Shown here: in pieces, positions 1 through 13,659 of the stretch
Numbering within the stretch: the first letter of the stretch is position 1
How the letters are laid out: each line of letters starts with the position of its first letter
Assembly (NCBI GenBank): GCA_965153455.1
Contig: OZ234497.1
Span: forward strand, 19,585,872-19,649,871
Reading direction: 5' to 3'
Length of the DNA stretch: 64,000 nucleotides
From: Sphagnum compactum
Taxonomy: Eukaryota; Bryophyta; Sphagnopsida; Sphagnales
Position numbers and translations under genes: made by a program
The notes under the pieces: generated by a model
The model's input: the letters and a program-made list of their open reading frames with translations, nothing else
Told to the model about the DNA's origin: nothing
The model's database searches: none

Positions 1-1911
1 GCCGGCTTCACCACCTGTCCACACCACATCTTCACTCTCTTCACTTCCTGCTGAAGAGGATGGCACCTCTACTGGAGAGAAGCCAAAAGTATCATATGCA
101 TCTATTGTAAGTTACTTCTATGTTGGTTTGTCTAGAATTGCTGAGTCTTGGGAACCATAAGATCCAAGTGCAGAGGTGAAATCTCTATTGATCAATTAGA
201 GAATGAGTGGACTGTGTCTGGTTTTGCATTCAGCTACGGTTAAGAAATGCAGGGGGCCAACCTGCTCCCACATTCCATGCTGCACCAAAAGCTGCACCAG
301 AAGTACCAGCTGCTTCAGTTCCACCTACACCTTCTTCATCAACTCCTGCTGTAGGCGATGCTCACAACACCTTTGATGAAAATGCTCCACCTGAGGCTGA
401 AGGTTCACTGCTAAGACCAGCTGCAATCAGCAACTTATGTTATGGTTGTGCAGTTTGGTAGAGAATGCTAATGCCAGGATTGTGGTTTTGCTCTTGTTAT
501 GGAGAACATGAGGAAGATTGCCTTCTAAATATAATGGCTTTTTGTCGTTTGCAGCTGATGTCCACTCTGTATACATCAAAAACCTACCAAGTAACATCAT
601 GCCAGCTGACGTTGAGAAGGAGTTTGCTCGATTTGGGTCAATCAAACCTGCAGGTGTCAATGTCAGAAGTCAGAAGGTAAGTGATCACTCCATTTTGCAA
701 ATTGGGAAGATAATAGTTTCTGCAAAGTTTAATTTTCTGACATGAATTCTGTGTCTGGTACCAGCAAGGTGTGTGCTACGCATTTGTGGAGTTTGAAAAC
801 GCAAGCTCTGCTCAAAGTGCAATTGAGGTACTCCTGTTCATAGATATTCTGTTCCATGCAGTGCTTGTCTAGAGGATTTTCTGAAAGTGTTTGTGCAGTG
901 AGACAAGCTCTGGTCATGAACTTCAGGGAATGTGAAATGTATGAGAATTTCACTGTAATGAATCCAACAACTTACTTGTGCAAGACTGGGTATATGTATA
1001 CCATCATGTTTCCTCGAGGCTCTTATGAGTCTTTAGCTTGGGTTAGAGCCATCAATTGCTTCGAGTTGAGAATCTACATCCATAATGCAGTTCTGTCTGA
1101 CATGACTATTAGGTAGTGGTACATTGTAGTCTGATCAGTAGTGCTGTCTGTCATGTAGGCCTCCCCAGTGTCAATTGGTGGCCGCCCAGCATATGTTGAG
1201 GAGAAGAGACCAGGTGGATCACGAGGTTTGAGTACCTCACCTTGTCATAGGACCTCTTGTATACTAATAGTACACTAATGAACTGTGTATACATACTGCA
1301 GAGCATTTGACTTGGTCTATTTGATGTAGTCCTTGAAAATTATTATGCCAGAGGTCCTTGCATGCTCTTGGATAATGGGCCATGATTGTTCTGTGTAGAG
1401 ACATTGCATGGTACAGGGTTGTGATTATGCAGAGTAATTGTTCCACAAGATTTGTCTTTTTTGTCTGCTTTATGTAGCTTTGATTATGTGTATATATTGT
1501 AGGAGATGGTTGCTAACCAAGGGTGTTTGTGCTACAATCTCAGATCCAAGACAACGAATGCAGGAGGGCAGGAATGATCGTCCTTACCGCAGTGATGGTG
1601 TTCGAGGGCGTGGCTCATTTTCGGGGCGCAATCTAGGACGTGGGTCAGGTCAAGAGCGGGATCGTGACATGTCAAACAGGGGACGTGCACCTGGAGCACC
1701 TCGTGGAGGGTATGCTAGCCCTAACACCATGGGTGGAGCTTCTAACAGTGCCAGCACCAATGGTGGAGCTGATGTGAATCGCCGCGTTGATGGACAAGGT
1801 GGGAATGCAACTGGGCTCAGGCCTTCCAGGCGTGGTGCTGGTAACCAACTGCCGCGCAATGGGTCTGGGTCCTTCCCTCGCAATGGCCCTTCAGCACCCA
1901 CTCCTGCTTAA
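1..1911 (+). CDS. G3BP-like NTF2/RRM RNA-binding protein, 3' part (5' end outside window)
   Basis: Six exons fit one frame: 1-106, 234-402, 555-676, 765-827, 1159-1225 and 1544-1911 (stop TAA), 297 visible residues. The first exon ends in the KPKVSYASI motif that in plant G3BP-like proteins lies between the N-terminal NTF2 domain (upstream of this window) and the RRM. A Pro/Ala/Ser linker follows, then one RRM: RNP2-like VYIKNL in exon 3, RNP1-like GVCYAFVEF in exon 4, and the GGRPAYVEEKRP end in exon 5. The last exon is an Arg/Gly-rich tail (RGRG, GRNLGRG, PRGGY). Family knowledge: such proteins bind RNA and partner with Ras-GAP/USP-type proteins and stress granules. That role is inferred here. 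All junctions are GT-AG and keep frame. The alternative acceptor at 1503 would run into a stop, so 1544 was chosen. Confidence 0.88.
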
Positions 1912-4074
1912 AGGTTAGACAATGATTTAGAAAGTTGGTCTCTAATCTTGGTGAACAAGAGGGAAAAGTGAGAGACAGGGAGGAGAGTGGACAAGATAGA
2001 AATGGATACCTGGGCTATGCTGCCATGAATGGACTCCAGAAGGATTCGTTTAGTTTGCCAGATATGTGTCACTGCTACAGGGTGTGCATGTAGAAGGTTA
2101 GTAAGATACCTTGCTTTTAAAGTGGTCTAGTTGATGCAACATTTTCTTCTGAATTTTGAGTAGTAAAAGGTTACCTTCATGCCCAATTCTGCTTTTTGGG
2201 ATGAGGTGTATTTTGCCTTATTGAAACAAGGGTGTACTATGTAGGGATTTTGCAATTTGAAACTGGTCCAGCTATTGAACAGTTGGCAGCAAGTTGTCAC
2301 GGTTGATGTTACTACTGTGCACTCTTTTCAGGATTGTTGCTCTCAGCATTTGAGTCTTTGAAGAGACCTGAGAGAAGAGCTGATTTGGAACACATGAAAA
2401 GTTTTGTGAAACCTTTACCAAGCTCAGCCGGTTTAAGAATCAATCATTTTCTCCAATAGCTTGTTTCAGTTGTCTTCTTTCCCTACTTTTTTTTCTGTGT
2501 TTTGTTGTAAAGCTCTTGTCATGGTGCAGCTCTCTTGTGTGTACCACTTGTGTACATTGTGTAGTGTTTGGCACAAAGTTCCCTGAACCATGGTTTTTGA
2601 ATTGCTAGAAATATTCTTAAGCTTATTGCTGATAGATTTTGACACATTAGAATTACCTAAGAATATATGAAAGTATGCATTGGACTGGCCTTCATCATGA
2701 ACCTGAGCCATGGAATCACTGTGACAAAAAGATAAGGATTTAGGGTTTGTGTGAAGAGGGTGTTTTCTGTCATTGTCTTGGCCCCAGAAACCGCCTTCTA
2801 TCTTGCCTTGTTGTGCACAGTATTACTTCTGATGGGTGAGTTTTATGTTGATAAGTATACCTTTGAGGAGGAGAGAAGTTTAGAGATAAAGGTTATGTTG
2901 TTTGTTTTCTCTTCTATGTGGTGGAAAATGGTGCGAGTGATGGAGCTGGACAGTTGCGCAAGACTACAAGAGGCATCAAATTTTCCAAGCTAAGTATCTT
3001 GTTTCTAGTAAATAGAGTAGCTGGTTTTTGTTGTGTAGGATCTGTTTTGTTTGAGGAGATGGATATTGGGATTAATGCCCGTGAGATGCAGCAACATTTT
3101 GTTGACTCCAAGAATTCCACTGCACTGGAGTTAGGAACAGAATGTTGGTCTTCAGTAGGTTTTTAGAGGCAGATAATGGAAGAGATGAGAGGCTCTAGAG
3201 GATTTGCTTGCTGGTCAGTTGTGGAATTCACCAGTAAAATTTGTTATGTTTGAGTCAAGCCTTAGTCATTGTTTGGGAGGGTTGAGTACCTACACCGGGA
3301 GCTCTAAGTAGTTGTTCCTTCATGGGGAAGCTGGGTGCTTACTGGGAGATTTCTGAGTTTTGCCAATGATGGGATTATTGCTTGTCAAACACTTTGAACC
3401 CTGATTACCTGCTGACTGGGAGATCAATTGGTTTTGAGCCAGTGTGTGAAATTCTACAAGTGACCATGATAGCCACTGTGAGAGGATCCAGAGTGATCTG
3501 CCTTAGTTTAAAATCCACATTGCATAGGGCTGGTAATAATCACATTGTTGTATGAACATTCATATTTGAAGTTTGAAGTTGGAATGAGTGTCTGTTGCAT
3601 TTCAGTCTGGAGAAGTGATTACATGCTCTTTATGAACTTGATGTGACCTCTCTTTTTTGGTTACATCACCTCTACAACTTATATGTAGCACTGGTTGTTA
3701 CTCTGGAGCTGTTTCTTAACAGACTGGAAAGTTACTCTCATGCTGCTTGGTGCCATCTATATCCAAGGAAGGTTTATATTGTTGCAATTGGATTCCATCA
3801 GTAGATTAATCATTGCAGATAGGATCATGTAGGTACAGACATTTCTCAGGGTAGTCAAGTCCCGTGGGTTCAGAGTATGAAAATTAATGGCAATCGCAGC
3901 TAAAGCTTTTAGACTTTGATTTGCTGAAGTTGAGAAGCCCTGTCATGCTCGGAGCTTGTGCATTTGTTGGACTTCGCACTCTCTTGTGGTGTGAGACTAG
4001 ACTATGCATCACTCTGAGGTTATGCGGTTTGAGCTACAATTTTGTTCACGTGTCATGCATGTGACTGACTTTAG
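1912..4074. other. 3' flank of the G3BP-like gene, no gene seen
   Basis: The 3' UTR must begin here, but its end is not obvious. The tract is T/G-rich on the plus strand, like the transcribed neighbour, and has only short unrelated open frames. No conserved protein, tRNA or repeat was recognised. Confidence 0.5.
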
Positions 4075-4266
4075 GGAAAGATGGTTGTCAAGAAAATCAA
4101 TGAAGTTTTTCTTCTGCAGATTCAGCACTGGAAAATGGAAAGATGTTTGGCATGAAAACCCAATGAAGTTTCTCTTTGCACATTCTGGACTGGTGACAAT
4201 TGGAAAGACAGTCCACAAGAAAATCCACAAAGTTTCTCTTTGCACATTCAGCTTTGGAGTCACTAC
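4075..4266 (+). repeat. Three tandem copies of a 62-65 bp unit
   Basis: Copies start at GGAAAGA/GGAAAG: 4075-4136, 4137-4201 and 4202-about 4266. They share GGAAAGAtgg, a caAGAAAAtC segment, AAtGAAGTTT and CTCTTTGCACATTC. Unit lengths are not all multiples of three, so the open frame across them is incidental rather than a repeat protein. Confidence 0.8.
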
Positions 4267-6139
4267 TTCCTCTTCTGGAGTCATCTAGGAAGAAGAGGAT
4301 TTGGGTGGGGCTCGTTTACTGTTTCCTCAAGCAAGAAAGTTATGAGCTTTTGAGACGAATTACGGACCATCTGAGGTGCAGGATGCCTTGGCTTGTCTCC
4401 TGTGTAACATGTCTGAAATCTATATACATAACAGAAAAAACTGAAGTTTCAAAGTTTGTAAGACTAGGTATGGTAGAAATTGATGACTTTCAGATTATGG
4501 GCTGGTAGTGCATGCCAAAATATTTGTCTGTGCCTACATGATCCTTCAGCAAATCTAAGTCTAAAGGCTGCAGCTGGGAATGCCACTTATTCTCATATTC
4601 AGAACAAATATTTGGCTGTGCCCACTGCCTGCATGTGCCAAAGGTAGTATGGTAACAAGTAAATTCATATCTCTGAACTCGCTTTAGTTGACGAATTTAT
4701 TCGTTAACATAATACCTTTGGCACATGCAATTAGAAGCCGTAAAAATGTGATCACAAGTCTTGGCATAAACACCTGTTTAGATGAATTTGGTGAAAATAG
4801 GTTAGTTCAAATGCCTTCTTCCATAGCCCCCACTTTAAAACATGTTTCAATAGCTAATCAGCAAGAAAAAGACCATTGAATAATATTATGGAGCACTATG
4901 AAAACACTTCAGTTGGGTACCATTTATGGCATGTTTACTCATAATTTTCATGGACTGAAAGCTTGTCAGAACAATTTCACCATCAAATTGCAGATGTGAA
5001 GGACCCTTCAAACGTTTTATCAAGTCCTTCCCAAGTTCTCAAGGGCTTTTGCTTCCACTTCACAATTCATGAATAATTAATGTTTGAATATTTTGAGTAC
5101 ACAAATGAGGACCATTTGAGCATCACAGATTCAAAACACACTACTATTCTTCTCCGGGTAAATGCTCAATTCTTTTGTCTGAAGTAAGCCTGCTGTTTAA
5201 CCTAGGCTTTCTTCAAAGGTTAGAGCACCCAGGAGGCTTTGGCTAATTTTCTCTGTCACATTAGGGAAGTGTTCCAACTCCTGGTCAATCAACCCTAACT
5301 TTATAGGCACTTCAATAGGGGTTTTCAAGCTGAGGCAAACAACACAAAATGTCCCATAGTATGTTACATTTGTGCAAAGAAAATGAGGTCCCCTAAAGTT
5401 GTGTGGGGGCCTGTAACATGAAATACAAATGGATAATGCTTTCAAAAACCTTTCATCTTGGTGAACCCCTTCTAGTCTCTACTTTTTTGAAATCATTACA
5501 ATAATATATCAATGAATGTATCAACAATAAAAAAAAAACTCAATTTCAACATTTTGTTGCGTTTTACACTAATTTTCTTCATGGATAAATGCGTGTAATA
5601 TCATATTTAAGAAGAATAATTTGTCCATACCTTGTCTATTAATAATTATTGATAGCTTGTGCAATTTTTTGTTGTTGGTTCTTTACTCTATGAAAGAATC
5701 TTTCGACACTTTTGTTTCATCCATGGTCTAGTTTCTAGACTTTCTACATTATCTCTCGTGGCTCTACTTCACAAAGAGCCATGTTCCAATTGTCTAGAGC
5801 ACCTTGGAATGTTGGTCTTATTTGTTTTTGTGAACTTCACAATGTCACATATAATACTTATGAAAACACATTTTCTTTAGTTTTTCACCCATTGAAGGTT
5901 TTTGCCCATGTGACATGAAATTTTTTGTCAAGCAACACGATTAATTCTTGAATGCATATGGACCAAAATTCCTTCCATGCTTCTACCATTAAATATGATC
6001 TAACTTCTATAGGACTACAAAATGAAGGTCAATGTTTAAATTGCCAATAAACATGCCCATGAAAGCATAAAGTGATTGAAGGTTATTAAATGTTACACAT
6101 TCATTCTTTTCTTTGAACAACTACCATACCTATGACTTA
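4267..6139. other. Intergenic, no feature recognised
   Basis: AT content rises through this stretch. Open frames are short and match nothing I recognise. No RNA gene or transposon end was seen. Confidence 0.5.
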
Positions 6140-7062
6140 AGCCCCCTTTACACTATGGTGAAGGACCGTAACCATGGAAATGTTGAAAAGCCCTCAAAAC
6201 ACATCCAAAAGTCATCCCATGGAAATTCAAAAATCATTTATGTGTGGGCTTGGTTTGTCATGTGCAATATAAAGTGAAAATAGATTTTATTGACATACCA
6301 ATATATTATAACATAGCCAAAAAGGCAACTAATTATTTTATGTATTTTGATTTTAAACTTGATATCTATGTAATTGTTTTTACTATCGGTTTAAGGTTTG
6401 TCCTTTCTTATTTTTCTTCTCTTTTCTTCCATTTATTCTTTTTCCACTTTTTTCCATTTTCTTTACTTCAACAAGTAGGATCACCATGGATCATAGAAAA
6501 AAAGGATAAATAAATAAATAAATCTAACCAAACATGGCTTTTTTTGCCCATGGGCTTACAAACTTTATGCCCACCTTATATTTTTAAAAACTATTATGTA
6601 AAAAAACTCTAACCAATCATGACTTTTTTAGAGCATAGGTTAACAAATTTTGAAGCCACCTTCAAACAAAATTTAGAAAAAGAAAAAAAATATGTAAAAA
6701 AATTCCAACCAATCACAACATTTGTGGCCCATGGGCTAATAAACTCACACCCACCTTAAAAAAACATTATTAAATGAAATTGAAAAAAAAAATCATGACA
6801 AAAATTTTGTAGACCAATCATGGATTTTTGGTCTCCTGGTTTAACAAATGTGTATTCACCTCCAAAAAATAACAATAATAATAAATGATCATCAAAACTT
6901 GACCAATCATGATTTTTTAAACACATGGTCTATTGGATTCTTAATCCTTTTGTCCTTCAACTTTGTTTAAATTGAACTTGAACCTTGAAATGATTTTTCC
7001 TCCAATCATCGATTTTCTATTTTGATGGTCATAGGCTTTCAAACTTTAGTGTAAAGGGGGCC
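6140..7062. mobile_element. PIF/Harbinger-like non-autonomous element (MITE-type)
   Basis: The ends form 16 bp terminal inverted repeats: AGCCCCCTTTACACTA at 6140-6155, and at 7047-7062 the complement of GGCCCCCTTTACACTA (one mismatch). TTA stands at 6137-6139 and TCA at 7063-7065, which fits the 3 bp TNA target duplication of PIF/Harbinger elements with one change. There is no transposase frame. The interior 6520-7045 holds about six diverged copies of a ~95 bp unit carrying CCAATCATGA..TTTT and GGGCTTACAAACTT-like blocks. Class assignment rests only on terminus and target-site style. Confidence 0.6.
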
Positions 7063-8209
7063 TCATGTTCATGTTCAAATCCAAGTGTAATTATTTACAA
7101 TTTGAATGTCCCCCTCTCGGTCCTAACCATTTATCTTTCGAAAAAAGGTTTCAATTGCGCTCTAAAAGATGTAGGCATGCACAATCCTAAGCTGGTTGTA
7201 GTTGTGGGGTTCATTACTTCTTGACTCCCATCACTTTAAGACCTTTCACCAATAATTACCACCTTAGACACTATATCCATGGTTGGCAAGACGAAGGATT
7301 TTTGTTATTTTTGTTCTTGAACATGGCAATTAAGCAAATTTTATATAGGCTAAATAATGAACATGACAAATCTCACCTTGCTAGATAGAGAACTATGACA
7401 TTTTTCTTAAGTCTTTTTTTCCCTCCTTTTGTTTCCCTTCTTGGCATTTCTCTTTTTTTCCTTTGGAATATAGTCTTGCAAATTCACATTATTTTTTGAA
7501 CCCCACCCATACAATTATAACTAAGACTCCAAATAAGTGGGAAACTACTAATAGCAAACCACTGAAAACCAATTATTCTAATTGGTCAATTAGAACTAAA
7601 GAGCATCAATTATATCATATTTGGCAAGAGTTAGGGTTTGTTATGCCTTTTGTCAACCTCAACAAAATGTGGAAAAATGTTGGGCTTAAACCATTTTGCT
7701 AAGCCAAAAAAACATGTTTTGATTATTTTCATCCAACTTTAATTTCCAAGGTCTAAACACTAAGCACTAGTAGAGTTTCTCTAAGAGGGTTAATGAAAAG
7801 AAAAGAAAAACTACTAAAAATTTGTTAAAATTTAGAGAATCAAATTGAAGACCTATTTAACAAGACACTAAAATACCAAGATAACTTTGAAAGTTATAAA
7901 TGAATTTAAAATAATTATCAAATATTATCAAAATTCTTTAGTAATTCAAATTGGGTTTGCAATTGGACATTTTTTTTCAAAAAAACAATTATTTTGGGCA
8001 AGACTTCAGTACACCAAAACAAGACAAATATGACTACACCCATGATTATGTTTGTCATCATAAATACCATTCATAACTACATGATTATGTAGTCCATATG
8101 GACACGTTGTTTATTCACCAATTGTATTTTTGTCATAATCATAAATCCCATGGAATATATTATATATTTGTAAATTGAAATATATTGATAAATGACCATT
8201 TGATAAGCA
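7063..8209. other. AT-rich intergenic, no gene seen
   Basis: Only short open frames without recognisable domains. No repeat structure was found beyond A/T runs. Confidence 0.5.
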
Positions 8210-8259
8210 AGTAGGAATAGGTAGGTTGGTACATAGGTAGGAATGGGTAGGTAGGTAGG
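8210..8259 (+). repeat. Degenerate GTAG/GGTA tetranucleotide array
   Basis: The plus strand reads as imperfect GTAGG, GGTTGGTAC and GGTAGGTAGGT units. A longer and purer array of the same motif lies at 60.88-61.02 kb. Confidence 0.7.
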
Positions 8260-11100
8260 CTTAAATAAGCTTATTTTTTGGTGATAAGCTTTCTTTTATT
8301 GGCCCATCACAAATAATTTTTGCACTTTGAATGTATGTAGTGCATGTTTTGTTTGTAGACTAATGTTTTTTCACCTATTTATATAGTTTACAAAGTTGAA
8401 CTCGTTGACAAAAGATATGGAATAAATTTATAACATTATCCCACATCATCCTTTGTCCCATACAAAAGTTATCCAACTTTGACCATTGTTATCTTTTTCA
8501 TATTTTATGCAAAATATGAAAAAAACCATTCATTATTAAATATTTTTCCAAGATCTATAAGTTTATTAATAAAAAAAACCAAAATATCAAGTAATTTGAC
8601 TAAAAATGCATTTGAATTTTCACTATTTCATACATTTGAACAACAATGATATATTGAAGATTTTTTTTTTTCATAAAACAATTTGTAAATAATAAAATAT
8701 GTTTATAAACATATTTTAAATCAACATGGTATATATGTATGTATGGATGTATAATATTTCCCCACCTTTAAAAAAATACCGAATGAATAAAAATGGTATA
8801 AATGTTGTTTTATATTTGTTTGTAATTATAAGAAATATTTTCAAATAAAATACATTATCTATGAAACAACATGTAAAAATTTATAAAAAATATCAAAATA
8901 ATTTAAATGTCGTAATTACTATCAAATTTTATTGGGAATAATAAATTTTAATATATATCTTTTTAATTAATAATTGTGATTTAATATAAAATATTTTAAA
9001 AATTAAATTTTTATGACCATATACTTTGATAAATTACTAAAAATAAAATAAAATATTTTTTGCTACCCATCACATGGAAACATGAAAAACAGTGCCATTT
9101 TGGGCATGTGGATTTCTTTTGAAATTCATTTGATACTAGTAATAATAATATATTTCATTTTTTAATGTCGAAAAATTCAAAAAAAATATTCATTTAAATA
9201 AACCTTTAGACAAGAATCTCAATTTAAATGTTTTAATTATATACTAAGCATCAAAAGTAATTATATGGTGTTCATGAAGAAAAAATTTTAATCACATAAT
9301 CTTATATATGAAGACTTTTAGTCATATAAATATATCCATGGTTACAAAAATATGACTAGGCACAAAAAATGGCATATATGACTATATGACTAGAAAATGG
9401 TCACTAGTCATATTTGTCCTAGTCATAAGTGTTAAGTTTTTGCATAATGATTGCCAAAGATGAATATTGGGAACAATATTCAATGTTGTATCAGACTCCA
9501 TGATAGTAATGCTAGCTCTTAGTAAATATTAGAACTTACATTTATGTTTATTATGCACTTGTGCCTAGTGTCAAAAATAATATAAAAGATAAATAAAGAG
9601 ACGTTTGTTCTTTCTAATTTTAAGCTTGTCGGTTCTTATGAAACAACTAAGAGACATGTTATGTATAACATTCTTTTGCATTTTTTACTTTTAATTTAAA
9701 GAATGAAACGTTCAAGTTAGAAAAAAATTCATTTGATGGCATGGAATGAAAACATTTGATTTTTTGTTGTCCATTTTTTTGTTTGAATTAAATTTTGGTT
9801 GTTTGTTTGTTTTTTGATTGAGACCATCAAAATCTTATGCTTGACAATTGTGTGAAATACAATGCCTTCATTACATGAACAAACAAAACCTTTTAGTTTT
9901 TTGGTGTAATGATTAGAAATATTCAAGTTCAACACCCATATCGCTTTATGCATTTGCAATATATCATTTATAATTCTTGTGCAAAAGGATATTATGTTCC
10001 TAGGTTGTTGGTTTTTATAACTAAAATGAATTATTGATTATAGATTTTGATGTTGCAAGTCTCAAAGCATCTCAGTTCAATAGATGTTTATATTAAAACA
10101 ATAAAGGTGAAATTTACATTTACATGTGAGAAAATTTAAAACCAATGTGCTTCAATTTTGTTGATGACACCTTTTTTTGATTTAAATGGTTATGTGGAAA
10201 TGTAAAGCTTGCAATTTAATCATTATATGGCTATGACATGTGTTGTTTATATTGCATTTCAATAGTAAGTTAATGATGACACTATATGTATGTTCCTTGT
10301 TAATTGTATTATAGTTGCAAATTGTATGTACATTACTTATTAGAATACGAACATTAAATTATTTTTGACATTGCAAATGTTATTCTTACATTGTAAATGT
10401 GTAAACATCATATCACATTTTTGACAATTATCAAAATATAGTTCAAAATTTGAATATAAACAAGGTGAACCTTTTAACATTGTATTTAACAATAAATATT
10501 AGATAGAATATTTGATAATAATAATTTTGACATATTTTAATTTAGCATTAGAGATTAAAAAAAAAGTGCATATCAATGGAAAAAACTATGGATTATTAAA
10601 AATGTTCATATAAATATTTAATTTTTCCAAATTGAATATTAATATATAAAATTATCTTATTGGAACAAAATATTTTGCATTGTTTATGCAATGAACTTAT
10701 GTAATGTATTTCACAATGCAAGATTATTATTGTCAATTTTAATATGTGCAAAATAATAATTTTTTATTTGAGTTATAAACTCAAGTATATATTTTTAGTT
10801 ACATCCAATTTACAATTCTTCATTTAATTTATTTTTCATTTTTTAATTTTTTTTCGGCCTATAAATTCAAGCAAGAAATTTTATTAAAATTTTGATTTAA
10901 AAATCTCACAATAAAATGCATTTCAAATCTGAAATTATATAAAATTTGAAATTCACATGTCTTTAATTCCATAATCATAATTAAAATTTTACAATTTTTT
11001 ATTTCAAAAATCAAAACAATACCTTAGTTTCGAAAACATATTTCAAAAATTTAAAAAAATCAATGTTTTTCGTTATAATAAGGCAATTTCAGTGATGAGA
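8260..11100. other. Very AT-rich intergenic tract
   Basis: Dominated by A and T with frequent TATATA, AAATATTT and poly-A/T runs. No open frame of note. It could be old decayed repeats or act as a matrix-attachment type region; the sequence cannot decide. Confidence 0.5.
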
Positions 11101-12953
11101 CATTGATGTTAACGTAAGATGGTTTTTGCATAATCTCTAGTATATATGGTCTCGAACTTGACAATTCCATTCAAAACCTTTGCATACTATGTACAAGCTA
11201 TAGTTATGGGAACTTCAAATGGGAAGAAATTGAAAGGCATACAGGGTGTTCATCATGTGCCTTGCTCACACATTTGTTGTAGCAGGTACACAATAGAGGT
11301 TAAATACTATGCTAATTCTACAACATACTTGGCAGAGGTTTGCAGTTTACACATATCAAGTAGATTGTAACATTAGCATAGTATTTAAGCTCATAAGTTG
11401 TACCCCCAAGGAACTTGGGGACATGTCCAAATAGTTCAATCTAGGAAGAAGAGTGATAGAATAGTAGATAAAACTGTTGGAGCAATAATGATTTAATATG
11501 ATTTTTATATTTAATTGTTTCTAAGAATAATTACCTAAATTTTAAATCTTTAATATTCCACATTAAAATAATAATACTGACATGTCATATTTTTAAAAAA
11601 ATTAGTTTTAATCACATTAGTCAAGTTTTATAAACTCATGTAGATGTTGGATCTATCACATATATAATATTGCATTTGGTTTAACAAAAAACAAAATTTT
11701 TAGAATTATAATGAACTTACCTAATTTTTATGTTACTCCAAATGGACATGCAAATCATTTTAAATTGATGGTCTTGATTTTATAATTTAAGCACGATGTT
11801 AAATTATGTTTTTTATAATAGTGTGAATGACACAATACAATATATTAAAATGACAAAAGACTTGAGGCTAAATATGCATGAATAATGTTGTACCCAAGAG
11901 TAGATGGGACAATTGTTAAACCTCACATGTGTGAACAACCATGGGTAAATGCAATTAGTAAATATAAGGTTACTTACCAATTTTCTTAGCCTACCAGTTG
12001 TTTTCTTACGTATATTCAAGGTTCTCAAGATTTATCAAGGATGCTGACTTTTTATTGGATCAAAGTGATGGGGCCAACCTTCAAGCAAGCTTGGCCTTTT
12101 TGCTATTCCATACTAATCACATAGCTCATTTTTTTCTTCTTTGATCCCCCACCATTTCTCTTATCTTGTCCACAAAATTTAAATGTTGTGAGAACAAAAT
12201 TGAGGGTTTCTCTTCAAAAGAATTATATTCTTGTTGGTGCAAGGAGGCTCACATGTGACAAATGTGCATTCCTTCTTATCGGTTGAAATGTATTATAATT
12301 GAACATTCTCAAAGAAAGCCCATGAGTCTGAATTTCAGCCTAGGGAGAGGGGCAACGCACATCTTTTGCAAATTTTGATTTCACTCTTGTAATTGTGAGC
12401 AATTTATGCGGTAGCCTTGCATGACTGAAAAAAAAAATTGTGAAAAAAATTAAATAACAAATTGAACTATCAACAAACAACTCTAATGCAAAAAGCTTCA
12501 ACATTTTGAAGAGCTTAAAAAAATGATTAAAAGAAAAAATAAATAATTATTTTGTTTAGGGTTTAAAGGACAGTAATATAAGAGATGATTTTCTTTAATT
12601 ATTGTGTTTAGGCTTTAAAGGGCAATAAGTTTGTGGCAAGGGAGGGAACCATTAAAAATTCCCTTCAACTTTTTTTTTAAAATTAAAAAATCATCGTAGA
12701 TAAGTTGCTGGGATGTTTTGAGACTCATGGGTTACTGCTATTTTCATCAAGCCCACCTCAAAGAGATGACCCTAAAAAAATAGCCCAAGGGCTCAAACAA
12801 CGTTATCCATAGCAATCCATGTAGGATCTCAATAAGGTTTTCCATCCAAAGTCATTTGCTTGGGCAAAGCTCAAACTAACTCAAACTAACCACCCTTTGC
12901 ACTTTGAACCAATTAGGGATTTAAAAAATTTGTGATCCCAAGCCGAAACGCTC
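11101..12953. other. Intergenic, no gene seen
   Basis: Short open frames only. A ~50 bp local duplication sits near 12550-12635 (TTTAGG.TTTAAAGG.CA.TAA block twice). Toward 12.95 kb the base composition becomes less AT-rich. Confidence 0.45.
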
Positions 12954-12969
12954 TAGTGTAAATAGCCCC
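12954..12969 (-). mobile_element. Lone terminus of a PIF/Harbinger-like element
   Basis: The terminus TAGTGTAAATAGCCCC is followed by TTA. It closely resembles the right terminus of the element at 6140-7062 (TAGTGTAAAGGGGGCC), with a TNA-like flank. I could not find the opposite terminus upstream, so the element is truncated, its other end is too diverged, or the match is chance. Confidence 0.4.
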
Positions 12970-13074
12970 TTACCCTATGGAAGCACAAGTTCAAATCTTA
13001 TAACAAGCCTAAACACACATAGATCACCAGGCAATACAAGTTGAAGGGATCTTACACCTACCATTTAAGACCAA

Positions 13075-13200
13075 GAGGAGCAAGGCACAGCCCTAAGCAG
13101 CTTCACAGGCTTGAGCCCCTTTGTGAACAACGAGGGCAGAGCCTGAATTTACAAAGGTAAAAAACCTGTGAAGCCCCAAAAAGGACGGTGCCTTACCCAG
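13075..13200. repeat. Imperfect inverted repeat
   Basis: GCTTCACAGG near 13101-13110 is mirrored by CCTGTGAAGC near 13168-13177. AAGGCAC near 13082 pairs with GTGCCTT near 13189. It may be a small foldback element or chance structure. Confidence 0.45.
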
Positions 13201-13376
13201 TGCAAAAATTGCCAAAAAAAAATCCAACCATGTGCCAGAGCGAGAAGGTGGCTACGTGTGAGCCCCTCTGCCAGGCCGGGGAGTCGGTTACACGTCTGTG
13301 AACCTACCATCACCTAGTTCACACCTATAAACTAGGTTACAAACGGTTTTTTTTTCCCAAAATTGTTTAGGTGCAG

Positions 13377-13486
13377 GAGAAGGTTTCGTAACCGGTACCC
13401 TCTGGACTTGAGGTCCTGTGCCGAGGCCGATAGGCTGAGGGGGGAGGGTCCCAAAATCTGGAAGGTACTGGTTACGAAACCTTCTC
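13377..13486 (+). repeat. Hairpin with 23 bp stem (64 nt loop)
   Basis: Arms 13377-13399 and 13464-13486 are complementary at 22 positions, and the 23rd is a G:U pair if transcribed from the plus strand. The GC-rich loop contains a G run. This could be a small-RNA precursor or abutting transposon ends. The right arm's AATCTGGAAGGTAC resembles the hairpin at 14475-14544. Confidence 0.8.
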
Positions 13487-13659
13487 TTTCCTACATTAGG
13501 AAATCCAGCTCAATTTTTCTTTCCATTTCTTTCTGGCTCTTTCCGTCATCTTTCCACTCTTTTCTCCTTTACGTTCTTATCTAATATATTAATTCACTAA
13601 GTCTGTGCGTCTGTCTGTGACCCCTTTAGGTTTTACGTCCGGTCCGTTAGACCTGGACG

